Assembly (NCBI GenBank): GCA_037176885.1
Contig: JAWWNJ010000044.1
Span: 1,426,001-1,490,000 of the forward strand
DNA: 64,000 nt
Reading direction: 5' to 3'
Source of the DNA: Favolaschia claudopus
Taxonomy: Eukaryota > Basidiomycota > Agaricomycetes > Agaricales > Mycenaceae
The notes under the pieces are model-generated. The model was not told the origin of the DNA. It saw only the letters and a list, made by a program, of their open reading frames with translations, and searched no databases. Numbering within the stretch: the first letter of the stretch is position 1; each line of letters opens with the position of its first letter. Positions 32,843-46,011 of this stretch are shown here, piece by piece. A program made the translations under genes and the position numbers.

Positions 32843-35800
32843 TTACTCCCATTCGCCCCCGCTCGCCAGTTGAGCAAAGAGCCCCTTGCGCTGCATGAGC
32901 TGGTCGTAGCTCCCATGCTCCGCTATGCGGCCATCCTGCATAACCAGTATGCGGTCGCACATTTGCATAACGGGCAGCTTGTGAGTCACCATGATCGTCG
33001 TACGCCCAACCTTGGCGTGTCGGATGGTTTCGAGAACAACCGCCTGATTTGCGGGGTCAAGAGCGGAAGTGCATTCGTCCAAGATCAAGACTTTCGAGGG
33101 ACGAACAAGCGCGCGGGCGATCGACAACCTTTGAGCTTGGCCGCCAGAGATGAGGGCTGCGTTCTCGCCGACCATCGTGTCGTACCCTTGAGGTAGCGAC
33201 ATGATGAAGTCGTGCACACTGGCCGCCTGCGCAGCGCGCCGTACATCTTCGAAGCTCAAGTCCGCGTTCCCGTACGAGATGTTCTCCGTTATTGTCGCGT
33301 CGAAGAGGTTTGGGTTCTGGCTGACGACGGACACATTATGGCGGAGGTGGTTGACATTTGTCAAGCGCAGCTCGTGCAGACCGATGAAGATTTTGCCACC
33401 TTGAGGTTCATACAGACGCTGGAGTAACGAGGTGACAGTGGATTTGCCCGAGCCAGAATCTCCGACGATGGCGACGCATTCCCCGTCATCAATCTCGAGA
33501 TTGAGGTTTTTGAGAACGGGGACATCAGCACGTTCGGGATACGCAAACTGGATGTTCTGGAAGGTGATAGGGCCATCGAGAGGTGGGCAAATGATACCAG
33601 CAGATTCATCGGTCTTGGTAGAGAGCGCAAGGAGTTCGTTGAAGTCTCGCGTAGCTTGCACGGACTTGGCGATCTTTTGAGCTGCAAAACATGTTAGTAC
33701 GGCGATAAGCAAGGAAGCAGCAGCACATACTGAAAGCCATCAATTGAGAACCTATCGTGACGGTGAACACGACGAGATTCATGACTTGCACCATCTGCAA
33801 GTACGAATAGGTTCCATGCGCCACAAGAACCGCACCGACGTAAAACAGCAGTGCTTCAGCGAGATAAATCAGTCCGCTAGCGACACCGTACGTGCAACCT
33901 TCGACGAAAGCACCCTTCACACCAGTTGACAGTGCCCTGTCGGATGCTGCGTCGAACTGCTTCTGAAAAATGGTCTCGAAGCCCATGGAGCGGATGCCAC
34001 GGACATTCGAAATCGCCTAAAGTACAAAGTCAGTTATGTTTTGAGGAGGAACAAGAGGAATACAAACTTCGTAATAACCCTGCGACACCTCTTCGCGAGC
34101 ACGCTTGTTGCGCAGTTCACACCTGGCGACAAGCCCAGCCTGGACCACCATCGTCACCGCAAACACGGGAGCGATCGCAAAGCCGACAAGGGTTAACTGC
34201 CAGCCTTTGACGAGCGCCCAGATGAGTCCGACACCGAGCATACTCGTCACAACGGCCAGTTGGCTAAGGACGACGGCAATCAAGTTCCGCGCATCGTCAC
34301 CATCCTTGATGAGAACCTGCACAACTCGTGGGGGCGCGTTCTCCTGCTTGTCAAACCACTTCTTATCTTGCGCAAGAACGCGCTGGAAGCAAGCTTTCCG
34401 AACCCGGGTAATCCAACTCATGCTTGTGCTCTCCATGATGAAATATTTCAAGCCGATGAAGATCCCATCTAGTGCCGCTGTGCTGAGAACGATGAACCCA
34501 TATTTGTTGATTGTAGCGATGTCGTGCGCGCCGGTGGCGACACCGTAAAACAGTCGCGACAACAAAAAGGAGAAGATGGGGGTCATCGCTCCGCTGATGA
34601 GACACACAATGACACCGAGAAGAACGAGAGGCTTGTACGGCACAGTCGGGTAGAGCACACGTACGAGGGCCCACACCGAGAGCTGTTGCAGAGATGGGGG
34701 ACCCTGTTCGGGATCGGAGGGCAGTTCAACCTTGACGTCTGGCATCGGCTGCAGCTTCGCATCGTCCCAGCGGGTCCGTACTCGGGGGGCTGACGGCCGG
34801 CGGCGTCGGGAAGATGCTCGAGTTCCATTGCGCTCAAGGGTCTTCTCGTCGATTTCCTTCTCATCATCTACAAGGGGGGCAGAGGAGTTGAAGGAGAACA
34901 CAGTTGATGTGGGGGTGAACTGCAGGCTGAAGCGTCTCGTTGATACAGTCACAGCAGGTGAGGGCGGGACTGGAGGCTCATACACGCTCGACGGCCGACG
35001 CGGCCTTGGGGTTTCCTGCCCCGGTGCCACATCCACACCTGTGTCGATATGTAGAGACGGACGGGGAACGGCTGCATCGTCGGTTCGAACGACAGCGGAT
35101 TGGGGAGCAGTAAGGTCCGCAACGACGTCGAACATCCAGTGGCCGAACGCCGTTGTTGTTGTCAGGGCGATGCTTGCATGCGACCGCGAGTCGAAACCTG
35201 GGCGGAAGTCCAGCGACTGCTTCGAGCCCTCATCCTCTTCAGGAATCGGAGTGTACGTTCGGCGGTGGTGCGCGGAAGTCTCGATAGGAGCCAAGTCGTC
35301 GAATTCCTTAACGGGCAGGAAACCGCCAGTGACATGCTGCGCAAGCATCATGGCGCTAAACTCGCCAGCCGCCGTCTCGAGATCGTAACGGTAACCTTGC
35401 TCCGCCACAACACCGTTCTTGAGCACATACACAAAGTCGCTTGAGCTGATTTGGGAGAGGTCATGGGTGATGACGATGGTGGTCTTGTTTTTACGCCAGC
35501 GCTTGATCGCCTCGAAGACAAGGATGCGGGAGGTTGGATCCAGGGCGGAGGTGGCTTCATCTACAGATGTTCGCGTTAAAACTACAGGGACAGGAGCATG
35601 AAAAGAATCGCACCAAGAATCAAAACAGTTGGGTCTCTTAACCGCGCTCGCGCGATTGCTAGCCGCTGCTTTTGCCCGCCACTCAGGCTCGCGCCATTCG
35701 TCCCCAGCATCGTGTCGTATCCATCGGGCAGATCTCTCACAAACTCGTGCATCAATGCACTCACACATGCGTCCTTGACTTCCTCACGAGTCACGGGCCG

Positions 35801-37503
35801 ACCGCCCGCCGCCCCGAGTGCAACATTATCGAAGACGCTCATATCGAACAAGATGCACCCCTGCTCGATGCCCGCAACGTGAGCTCGTCGCCACGTTTCG
35901 TCCATAAATCGTACATCCTGGTCGTCAAGCTGAATCGCGCCTACCTGCGGCGCGTACAACCCGAGAAGCAAGTGCGCAATGGTGCTTTTGCCCGATCCAG
36001 AGGAGCCGACGATGAAGGTCGTCTCATATGCGGGAAGGAATAAGCTCACGTCTTGGAGGACGGGCACAGTGGGTCGCGAGGGATATGCGAATGTGATGTT
36101 GTGCAGCGCGAACTCGCCCGCACATCGGACGGGGCGAATCTTGCGCAGGATGCGATTGGAGCGCTTGCGTAAAGAATGTGCAGAAGGAGAGGGAGTGACT
36201 GAAGAATCGCCATGGTTGTCGTCGTCGTCGTCGATCAACGTCAATAAGGAGACCATGGAGAATTTGCCTTTGGCGAGAACAATGAATTGAGGAATACACA
36301 TCTGCAAGTTGCTGGTTGCGATGAGACATGCCCAAAAGACGGCCATGACATCGCCCGGACCGATTGTGCCGTCCCTGACCAGCTTGCTGCCAAACCAGAA
36401 ACCTAAATCAAAGTGAGTGAAAATGTTGCAGAGGGGGGATCTTTGAATTACCTTGGACAAACATGCCCATCATGACGAACTGTGCGAGGCCCGAAGTCAG
36501 ACCCCAGACAGCGTTCAGCCTCTTGGTAGCTGAAGACATGCGGTCAAGTGCAATACCAAGGTTGGTTTGCTCATAGGCTTCGGCGTTGAAAGCCTTGACG
36601 GTAGTGATGGAGGTTACGGCGCGGTCGACATGAGTTGCAGCAGTCGCAGTGGTTGCACGCTCCACGTTAAGTAGAGGACCGGCAAATATCTGGGAAAGTG
36701 TTTGGATGACTATGAGGATTGGCACGGCGGAGAGGATGACAAGTGTGAGCGCCCAGGACCGCATGAAGCCGAGGGCGAGACAAGTGAGGCAGGTAGTCAT
36801 GTATTGAACAAGTCTGCCTGCGGCGAGCGAAGACGCTTCGCGCACCTCGTCGGTCTCTCTGTCAAATAAATGTGAATCAAAAGTACGAAGGTGGTGTTCC
36901 GTGCACGTACCTGGCAAACTTTGCCATGAGACCTCCAGCACCGAGAGGGCCGTGCTCCTCCTCAGCGGACTGTATCGTTCCCTCCGCACCCATCTTCGTG
37001 TCAAACCAGACCATGTCCTTGCGGGTGACAGCGGCATAGACGCGCTTACGGAGCACCATAACGTTGTGCTCTCCGGTCCATATCCACAAACAGCTCATGA
37101 CGCTGCTGAGGGCGACGGAACCGACGGCAAGACCGATGAGCTCGAATGCAGCGATGGCCATAGAGTGAATGAGACTGTCTTTGGCGGACTGGGGTGGATT
37201 TGGGGTGAGGGGGAACTTTGCAAACGCGTCGAAAGCCTGGCCGATGACAAGGGTCATGAAGGGAGCGATTGCTCCGGCGACGAGGGAGGAGATGATGGCG
37301 GGGGTGAGGAGGAGAGCGCGATGTCGGGGAGAAAGTTGGGAAAAGAGTAGACGGATTGAAGGCACCGGGGGAGTATGTACAGATGGTGCGGGGTTAGTTG
37401 TGGTTTGTTCGTCGGCGGGGGATGCTTTTGCATCAGAGTAAGTTGAAGAGCGTTCATCAGAGTCGTAAGAGGCGTCGAGGGCGGGGGAGGATGGACGAGG
37501 CAT
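32843..37503 (-). CDS. Full-length ABC transporter, Ste6-like (B-subfamily exporter)
   Basis: The order is TMD1-NBD1-TMD2-NBD2 in one polypeptide. NBD1 has VGSSGSGKSTIAHLLLGLY (Walker A), ASLSGGQKQRLAIARARL (signature) and Walker B split by an intron (DPTVLIL / DEATSALDPTSR). NBD2 has VGDSGSGKSTVTSLLQRLY, ISGGQAQRLSIARALV and KVLILDECTSALDPANQ. TMD1 contains ITTVKAFNAEAYEQTNLGIA, and the N-terminus is a short Ser-rich cytosolic stretch (MPRPSSPALDASYDSDERSS). A long disordered linker (about 34750-35330) joins the halves. The family includes the yeast a-factor exporter Ste6 and multidrug exporters. In basidiomycetes the Ste6 homologue exports farnesylated pheromones; I infer that role here with moderate confidence. 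A Met twelve codons upstream (37539) is an alternative start. Confidence 0.88.
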
Positions 37504-37910
37504 CGCGGAGGGAGGAGAGAGAGGAAGATGGCAGAACAATGCGACCCAGAGTCCCAGCTACCCATTATTCAAGACAATTACAGTAATCCAACAAGACAAT
37601 AGAGCACAGAACAATAAGTCGCTTATTTTCACACGATCGTGATGACCCTGTCAAACTCGTCTAAAACAAAAGAAGAGAGACAATATTATGACTCGGAGTC
37701 TCGGACGGTGATCCAACTCGGACCTTACACAGTCTCGGATATGCGACAAAGTTCTGGGGTGGGTCCAGGGCATTTTGCGCTTGGTCCATTGTCGTATTGT
37801 CTCTTGATGCAATGATGCGATTGTTGATCGGAACCACCCAACTTCATCCGAGGCAGAGCATCTCTCTATTAGATACAAGTAGTGTTGTATGGTAATACAC
37901 ACCGACCCCT
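37504..37910. other. Intergenic stretch between the ABC exporter and PQ-loop gene
   Basis: About 400 bp lies upstream of the ABC exporter start and downstream of the PQ-loop stop. I see no conserved coding sequence or repeat; it should hold the exporter promoter. Confidence 0.5.
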
Positions 37911-39588
37911 TCAGCCGCTGGGTGTCGCAGTCCTTCCTCTTCCCCGTGCATGCGTCTCGTGCCCCAGCACATCACCAGCTATTAGTCCTTCGCCCTCTTC
38001 CACTAATGCGTGCGACCTACTCCGCCCGTGTCGCCTTGGACGGGGTCGATAAATCCATGACTGGCTCACGATCATCACGTCGAACATGAGGGTTCCGCCG
38101 CTGCCCAGTAGATAGCTAGAAATTATATTTGATAATATCAGTGAGCAGACGACAATAGCCCTCGAGAAAAGCCGCACGGTAAGCTCTCGCGCAAAAATTC
38201 AGTCGAAGCAGGTGCGGGCTCGAATGCACGGTCGGACATCAGGATAGACGCGACGTAGAAAGAATTGCCAAGAAATGCAAATATGAATAACCACATCGAG
38301 AGGCCTTCCACGGATTTCCTGACATACTTTGACAATCATGAATCAGTGGTGAATGTCCTCAAGAGCAAAAAACGCACATTCTTCCAGATTTGAGGGAGGC
38401 GCGAGGTGAGATAGAGCGTCGTGCATAGCCAAGCGAAGAACCGGCCCAAAACGCGTTCATCCATCGTGGGGTCAGTAGGCAATGGGTCATGATGAGGTTC
38501 ATGTGGAGGAGGATCGTCTTGTCGCGGAAAGTATAGCTCATGTCGTCTCTCTATTATTGCCGTTGGCGAAAGCACGGCATAATCCCCAGGCGCAACAGTC
38601 AAGACACGCCCTACACCAACCTGAGGGCGTCCAGTTGACCATGACCCAACCCCAAACAGCGCGAAGAGACTCAGAAACACGAGTCCCGCGCCCCGACGGC
38701 TCGCACGCGAACTCCGCCGTTGCGTTTCACCCGCCTGCACCTCTGCGGACAAGCTTTCCGTTGAGGAGGCCTCCCGCTGCAACGTCCGGCCACGATCTTC
38801 GGTGTCGTCTGCCGGCGTGAGACGCTGGGGCGGTAAAAACGCGCTGCGTGTTAATGGGGCACGCCCAACGCTACCGCCGCGTTTCCCGTAACGTTCCGTA
38901 CTCCACGAAACACGCTTGCGCGTTGGACTCCGCCCCGTCCCACCACCTTCCGAATGGAAACTGTCCGCCATCGCAGCGAACGCGCTGTCGTCGTCTGACA
39001 ATCTGCTCCCCGATGGACGGTCAACGCTGGTCCGACTTTCATGATGCTGTTGTGCAGCTAACGCAGCGGCGGCAGAGACGTTGGCAGCGACAGCCGAGAG
39101 TGCCCGATAATGCCTGTCGGTGGTAGACCCTAACCGCGAGCGTCCGAATGGCGGCGGGGTAGGTTTCCGGCCTTCGTAGTAGAAGTACTGGCTGACTAGC
39201 AGAACGTCGACACAGCAGAAATAAGTCGCTAGCCAGGTCTGGGCGGAAAATCAGACAAGTGCGATAAGGACGTCAAAAGGAAGAGAGTCACTTGAAAGGG
39301 CAATTGCCGCGTTAATAGACATCCTAGCAGATTGGACGCATCGCCTGTTACGAGCGAGTTGAGTTGATGTATGGATATTGTACGACCGACACACCGAGGA
39401 ACCAATTTGCGAGAAAGGGGAGCGCGAGACCCTCACACGAGCCGAGTTGTATATTTTTTACAACCTGCCTAGGGATTCATGAATTCGTAAACCTGGTTTG
39501 AGCGAGCCGAGCGTGCTCACGGAAATTGGGCACCTAGCCAGCACGCGATGCTCAAGTAGCCCAAGAGATCGCTGAGAGACGAGTTCAT
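37911..39588 (-). CDS. PQ-loop membrane transporter (Ypq/PQLC2-like)
   Basis: PQ-loop proteins of this class export cationic amino acids from the vacuole or lysosome. The start at 39588 gives MNSSLSDLLGYLSIACWLGA then QFPQVVKNIQLGSCEGLALP, the first PQ motif, and FLANWFLGDASNLLGCLLTR and ATYFCCVDVLLVSQYFYYEG. A Ser/Arg-rich cytosolic loop of about 200 residues follows (ESRTSVDRPSGSRLS onwards), then CTTLYLTSRLPQIWKN, the second PQ motif, and KSVEGLSMWLFIFAFLGNSF. The last helices end YLLGSGGTLMFDVMIVSQSW with a basic tail ending RGRTATPSG. Seven helices and a long insert between PQ motifs match yeast Ypq1-3. First three exon junctions are canonical. Confidence 0.9.
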
Positions 39589-39869
39589 CGACGCCGCATA
39601 CAAGATAGTATTCTTAGTTCCTCGACGTTATCTGCGTGGGAGCCACCCGGTGAGGGCAAGAAGGGCAAGGCGGACTTATGGGGGAGGGCAACGAGAGAAA
39701 TATCCCCTCGTGTTCGCGGGTTGCCGTTTTAGGCGATGTCCCGCCCGTCCCCAAAATATTCATGACAGTACACACAGGCTACGCTGTATTCGATCAATGT
39801 ACAACCAACTTACAAGCTCTACAGTAGTTTTATGTTACTTCTCAGTCAAAGATTATTACTGCTTTCCAC

Positions 39870-41738
39870 CTATCCCTCTTCAGGCAGCTGCGGTAGTCGG
39901 TCGATGTAGTTCGACACTAAATCGTAAAATGTCCACAGCAGTCCATGTGTCGTGATACTGCGTAGTGCGCTCACACCTAGACCGCGGTATATACGCGCGC
40001 AACCTGCTAGAAAAGGTTTCGGTACGGCGGGGTCCGGACCTGTTCACCATCAGGTCGATTTCAAGTTTTCAAAAGGCGACAGACCTCGAATGAGACGGTG
40101 GAGAGTCTCGAATACACCGCGATATCGCTCTCCCGCAAGTGCTCGCTGTTGCACTTTGGTTTTCACCCTTCGGAGTCGAGACTATCAGTCCCCGGGAATT
40201 GCTGCAGTCGCGACAAGAACGGCGACTTACACATCAAGCGGGTAAATGAGAACCCAGGACGTTACCTGTTCCGAATGAGACATCTTCATTTGAACAGGAA
40301 GTAAAGAGTAAATTTACCCCAGCGAACGAGCCGCAGACAAATGGCACAAGAGAGGAGTGGATGGGTAACCATGCCGGAGTCTCGCCCTGCTCACCATTCC
40401 TGGTAAATATCCGTTGAAGGGACTACATGCTCGAGGAGAACTAGCTACATACCGGTCTCGACCCAGCAAATGGCGCATTCCATCGTACTGCAGGAGAGAA
40501 TGTACTCAATACCCAGGGTAAAGATGCTGCAACAATTACCTCCAGAAAGTACAAAGCAGTTCCGAGAGTATCCCGCACTGCAGAATTTGGGAACTACGGT
40601 CAAAAATCGGCGACTATTAGCACTCACGAAAATGAAGCCGGAAGCCTGTATACAGGCCAGTGACCCCTCTACTTTTGATGATATCCCTTGAGCCAAAAGT
40701 GAGGAACTATTTTGTAGTACAAGCCCCATAAATGGTACAGACCTCACCGCGGCTACAGTCCCAGGCGGCTGGATCGCAGTTAGCAATAGTATTAACGCCA
40801 ATCTTCGAAACTAACCTTCACAATGTGTATGCCCTTGCTGGCTGCAATTGTGTACTCAAGTTGTCGTCTGACCTGGTAAATATCATGAGGAGACCGTATA
40901 ATGACAACCAATCTCGACTCACTTTGACAAGTTCAAACGCTGAAAAAAATTAGATGAAGTGTATTGATATTTAAAGCGAAAGACACCAACGAGCACTCCC
41001 GAAAGAGATTAAAGACCCAGACATTGCACCGCCCACACCTCCGACTAGGGCTGCATCCAACGCACTATGTCGATTTAGATAATTATGGGCGCGGAAGTAG
41101 TCCTTTGTTTCTGTATAGATAGTAAAACTTGCAGCTCCTGCGACGATCAAATTGAGGAATGTTCCATGCAATAAACCGGCAATACGCACGCACGAATGAA
41201 ATCGTGAGAAGAGGTATCCAGAGCCCTCTGTATCAAGGATTGTAAGGCAAAGGTTTCGCATACCGCCAACTCTTACCTGTAGAAGCCGACGATCTTACAC
41301 GAGTGGGGCACATTAGTCCTTGAACACATCCTGAATTATAATTGGAGCTCGAGCAAAACCTACCCCTTCTTCCCGATAGACAAGCCCTGCCAGCCGTGCA
41401 ACAGTTATCGGCGTTTTCATGGTTTGCAGTCTCGATTTGAGAGAATCCAAGGGATAGCCAGCGAACGTGGAGATGTATGACGCCGACAAGGCGCATACTA
41501 GAGTATGTGCAGGTTGGCACGCGCTCCATATAAGAGTCCGAATGCCAACGCACCGATTGCCTTATTTCCTGTGGCCACAATGAAATGAAGAAAGAAAATA
41601 GGAATAATGACTGCATACGACGAGCAAACTCATTGAACTCCGCCGCCGTGCCAGCATGTAGGTTAGTTGGCCTACATTGAATGCGCGTTTACCAGCTGTC
41701 TGCAGCGCGGCTCATTATTGGTACCTTGTTCCATCCAT
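39870..41738 (-). CDS. Mitochondrial carrier family (SLC25) protein
   Basis: Three carrier repeats can be assembled from about ten small exons. Repeat 1 has SASYISTFAGYPLDSLKSRL (P-x-D-x-x-K) and LAGLVYREEG, GFYRGLWIP. Repeat 2 has ALVGGVGGAMSGSLISFGSA, PFELVKVRRQLEYTIAAS, and VTGLYTGFRLHFLRDTLGTA. Repeat 3 has VPFVCGSFAG, YPLDVVKTKVQQRALAG and RIYRGLGVSALRSITTHGLL. It ends NYIDRLPQLPEEG. The probable start is the Met at 41738 (MDGTR / PTNLHAGTAAEFNEFARR). The second repeat signature reads PFELVKVRRQ, with Glu in place of the usual Asp, as seen in some carriers. I cannot assign the substrate. Such proteins reside in the inner mitochondrial membrane. Confidence 0.85.
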
Positions 41739-42127
41739 AAGGATGCCTGGAATGGCCCGTCAGTCCAGTTTTGCGTGTTGGCGCGCGTCAGATTCAGGGT
41801 TGTGGTGGAGGTGAGGAATGGGAGGTGGAGTCGAAGCTGTCTATCCAGCCGAGGTAATGGATCCGTTTAGCAGCTAATTGGGCGGGTGACCTGCAAAGGA
41901 GCTTTTTGTATTCAGAGAAGATATAAGAACCACCCAATGCGCGTTACAGAGTGTCCTGAACGAAGAATGAATCCGCTTGAGACCGCGACTCGGATTTTCG
42001 ATCCGTCCAAAAGCACTTCAGCAGCCAAAATGAGTCCCACGCCAAACCAACTCTAATTTGGCTCGAATTTGTCCTGATTTGGCCGCTTTGTGATCAAAAT
42101 TCTCGACCGCTTTCTTCTCTCGCGTCC

Positions 42128-43282
42128 ATGCTCAGGCTATGGACTTTGGCTGAAAAGCCTCCGCTGGCCGCTGTGCGACGAATACATTCTTCCCACTCAT
42201 CCCACGCCTCTGCACAAGCCAGCACCTCCAAAACTCCCTCAAAGCCGAAATGGACGCCAAATTCGATAAGAACTGGTGTCGTAGCGCGAAAACGCGGCAT
42301 GACCGTTCTCTGGACTGACCAGGGCGCGCGTATTCCCGTCACTGTTCTCCAGGCAAATTCTGCTCGTCTACTACCCGTCGACCAAATATCTGAATCGTTA
42401 TTCTAGCTGGAGAACTGCCAGGTAACCGCGAACATAAAGACTGTCCGCCGCGATCACACACAGTATCATGCGGTTCAAGTCGGTGCTACGGATAGGCCGG
42501 CTAAAACGGAATCCAACCAGATGCTAGGGCATTTCAACAAGGCGCGAGTTCCCCCTAAGCGGATTGTACGCGAGTTCCCAGTCACACCGGACGCGCACGT
42601 CCCTGTCGGTACGCTGGTCGTAGCATAATTTATGGGCGATCAACGGCTCAATGCATTCCTAGGTACCAAGTTGTCGGCGATTCATTTCGTTCCTGGACAA
42701 TTTGTAGATGTTGTTGCGAATGGGTAAGTTAATTCTACAAATCTGTGTCTTGTTGACAACTTCGTGCAGCATAGGGAAAGGCTTTGCTGGAGGCATGAAG
42801 CGATGGGGCTTCCACGGTCTTGCGGCTAGTCATGGTGTTTCCATTTCGCATCGTTCATCTGGTTCCACTGGACAACATCAGGTTCTTGAACAAAGTCTCT
42901 AAATTTTTGACATCTTCTTACCCTGTTTCCCAAGGATCCTGGTCGAGTTTTCCCGGGAAAGAAGATGCCCGGTCGTCTTGGAGGCAAGCGTATAACCACT
43001 CAAAATCTAGCGGTCGTCAGGATTGACACATCCTTGGACTTGGTGTTTGTTCGCGGGGCCGTGCCTGGAGTCGACGATGCGCATGTCTTAATTACTGACG
43101 CGAAAAAGAAGATGATCGCGCTGAGCAGCCATAATCAGGCGAAGGGGTTGTACGAGAAGGTGTTGCCGACTGGCGTCGACGATCTTCCGTTTCCCGCAGG
43201 CACAGCGCAGCTTGCAAAGAGATTACCTACTATCATTGAATCACCCGCATACCGTAGAAGTCCTTTCATACCCCAAGAATAA
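42128..43282 (+). CDS. MRPL9: Mitochondrial large-subunit ribosomal protein uL3m
   Basis: uL3m is a core protein of the mitochondrial 54S subunit near the peptidyl-transferase centre. [20 protein letters not shown] is a targeting-like N-terminus. The mature part shows [20 protein letters not shown], the typical start of L3, then [20 protein letters not shown]. The conserved loop is [20 protein letters not shown] with [14 protein letters not shown], followed by [20 protein letters not shown] and [20 protein letters not shown]. It ends [13 protein letters not shown]. Four or five introns with ordinary borders. The length of about 320 residues fits the family. In yeast the gene is called MRPL9. 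Confidence 0.93.
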
Positions 43283-43402
43283 TTACCAGGGTTTTTCACA
43301 AAAGGCGCTGAGAGTGATTCAACTGAACCCAAGAAATCAATCCGACATTAGCACACATGTATGTACAGTATTATACGACCAAGATCGCAATATTCATGGT
43401 GA

Positions 43403-46011
43403 TCACCTCCACGCATTCTTCCTCCGTGGAGCCCTTCTTCTCTGCGGAGGTGCGTGGACGACAGGAGGAAGAACGGGCGGCGGTGGGGCGTGCATAGGCA
43501 TAGGCGGCAGCGCAACGTGTTGCTGATGCATCTGCGCTCTGACCCATCCCTGAACATTTACATGGTATGCGGGTAGCGCAGGCAAAGGAAAACCAAAGGC
43601 GACAGCTTGTGGTGCAGGAATGGGGGCTGGAGCTGGGGGTGCCACCGGAAGATCGACTTGGAGATGCTCGTCATCAACCAGATCAGGGTGGTCCCGCCTG
43701 TATTCTGCGAGGGCTTTTTCACGGGCTTCTTTGACCTGACCACAGCGTTGGTTAATCTTCAAAATTCGAAAGACGGACACATACTTCATCAGCGTGACGC
43801 TGTTCAACTGCATCCCAGAGAGCGCACTTTCCGCCCTTGCTCGAACCAGCTACAATGGGTTGCCCCGGTTGCTGCAGAGGAGTGAGCGAAATGAGCATAC
43901 AAGACTGGGAGAGTCCAACCTGCGCAAAGTGATCATAGCCATTGATGAGTTTGCGGCAGATATAACACGACAGCGAATTGCAATTAGGGCAAGTCATTTT
44001 GTTGCACTTGAACCGAAATGTCAGGCGATGTTAACAATGCTATTCAATTTACCATACCCCCATCTCCTTGATGAAAGCTGCACATCTGTCAGTGCATATT
44101 GGGACAGCGAAAGTGGCAGGATTCACGAACCTTTCTGGCACTTGGGACAGTTACGCATGAGAGCACGCGCTGTAAAATTCAGTAAACTAAAGAAATAGTC
44201 GAGAAAGAAGCAGCACCCACTCATAGCCTCCTCGATAGTGTGTCGAGCATCCAGGTTCTTGTCCTGCTCCACTTCTGGCAAGTAAGTTAGTGATAGCCAA
44301 TTTGACAAAATAATCATATCTCACCTTTGCAGCTTTTCGGTAAGTGATCCTAAAGGGATTCGTGAGCTCGCGATTCATATCTATTTCTTAAACACATACG
44401 GATTTCTTGCATTGCCGACAACTGGGCAGACGGTCAATAAGACGAACACGGAAACACAGGACAACGGACCTCACGGCTCCGCATTCCTCGTTTCGACACG
44501 CGAAAAGTTTTTCTTGATCGTTCTCAATGACACATTTATATTCGCAAAACGGGCATTCTTCCAGTCCCTCGATACCCGCTGCCTCGACTTCCTTGGTTTG
44601 TTTGACCCTTTCGTACAAGGACAACAACTTCGGTGTCTGGTTAAAAATTGTGAGAAAGGTGAACGAATTGGAAGGTTGAGTCGCGTTACCAGAAAACGCT
44701 GAAGTTGCGCATCTGGGAAAGGCAGCTTGCACCCCGACTGATCCATACAGATGATTTTGTGATCATGACCACCCAGTAGGTTCTCGGCATATGAGACCAT
44801 ACACGTAGAACAGAACAGATGAGCGTCTGGGCACTGAATCATTTTTTCCTACGGAGCGCACGGTTAGAATGGAAAGAGTTCCACAGAAAATCACTCACGA
44901 AAGGATAATCCGTGAAGCAACATCCACATTCAATACCATTTTCCGATCCATCCAAAACTTCCTCCATGTCCTGCTGCTCATTGATAACATCATGAGCTCC
45001 AGAATTAATCCATTCTCGTTCTTTTTCGAACTCGGCATCTTGAAGGGCTCTACCTTTGCCTTTCGCTGGGAGCTTCGAAGGGATGGTTTTCGGGATATAC
45101 GAAAGAACGCCACCGCGTAGTTCTTCGGCAAAGAAAAGGTGTGTCGGTGCATAGAGAGAGTTGTTGTCGAACAGAGTTCGCCGTATGTGCGGTTTAGGGA
45201 TCAAGGGAAAAGCAATCATCAATTGGTCGATGGCTAGTTGCTCGTAATGGATACCTCCGGTGTATGGACGGTCCTTGCTGCCATAATCGACCTTAGCCTT
45301 GGGATGTCCTCGTACATTTCCTTGCGCGTCGTCGTCGTCTTCCGTGTCCACGCGCTTCCTCTTGCCCTTTTTGTCGACCTTGGGATACGCTGGATCCTCG
45401 AAGAGTGCGTGGAGAACTATTTCTGCCACTTGGTCCCCGGACTGAGGGTAGTGCTGTCTAACCAGGCCCAACACATGTTCAGGGAGAGCGTCCGGAAGGA
45501 CATCAAGTACCCGCTCTACGAAGCCCGGAATGGGGTCCGGAGGTGGCGACGGTAATTTTTCGACGTCAATTGGCTCTTCGTCCAAGGGCTCAAATTGTGG
45601 AGGTTGATTTTCTTCGTCACTCGGTAGAAACAACGGGGCGTGTTTAGGAGCTCGCCGCTTTGCTGGGAGATTTTCCAGGGAACCAGCAGAGGCGTCTTTT
45701 CTGTGATGACGCAGGGGAGCTGCCTGTTTTCGGCGAGAAGGCCCTGCGACTGCACGCGTATTTCTATCGCGAGGCTGCATTATATTATCCTCGTCGTCTG
45801 AATCCGTTAGGATAATGGTATCGGGACCAGGTGTGAGCGCTCGCCCTTTGCCACGCATAGGCAGCGGCTGAGATCGTGGTGGAGGGGAGTTTTCTGGCGA
45901 AGACGCAATTTCGATGATATGATTGTTTGCCATGGATGCACCTTTTGCAGTGGGGAGGCTTGGGAGGCGCCGGGCTAAGTAATAGCAGCCAATGAATGGT
46001 TGACTGGCCAA
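43403..46011 (-). CDS. RBR-type E3 ubiquitin ligase, RNF216/TRIAD3-like
   Basis: RBR ligases pass ubiquitin through a Cys in RING2. The large first exon is acidic and disordered (DTIILTDSDDEDNIM, LPSDEENQPPQFEPLDEEP), then has the RNF216-type helical region (ERVLDVLPDALPEHVLGLVR). RING1 reads GIECGCCFTDYPF / MIQCPDAHLFCSTCMVSYAE. The IBR part reads EECPFCEYKCVIENDQEKLF, CRNEECGAVR and CLSC-type ligands. RING2 reads NCPKCQKGS / NKMTCPNCNSLSCYICRKLI, with the putative catalytic Cys in TCPNCNSLSCYIC. A His/Pro-rich tail ends PQRRRAPRRKNAWR. Two in-frame starts exist: 46011 and 45933 (MANNHIIEIASSPENSPPPR); the latter looks more natural. Family call is firm; substrates are unknown. Confidence 0.88.

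Noticed and set aside
34732..35388. Plus-strand frame of over 200 codons opposite the ABC exporter linker
   Set aside because: It mirrors the GC-rich low-complexity linker of the minus-strand exporter and has Arg/Ser/Gly-biased shadow composition.
41233..41738. Very short 23-nt intron or frameshift in the mitochondrial carrier
   Set aside because: A 56-nt intron starting earlier (GTGCGT to CTCTAG) joins NKAI to VCALSASYIS in frame, with normal size.
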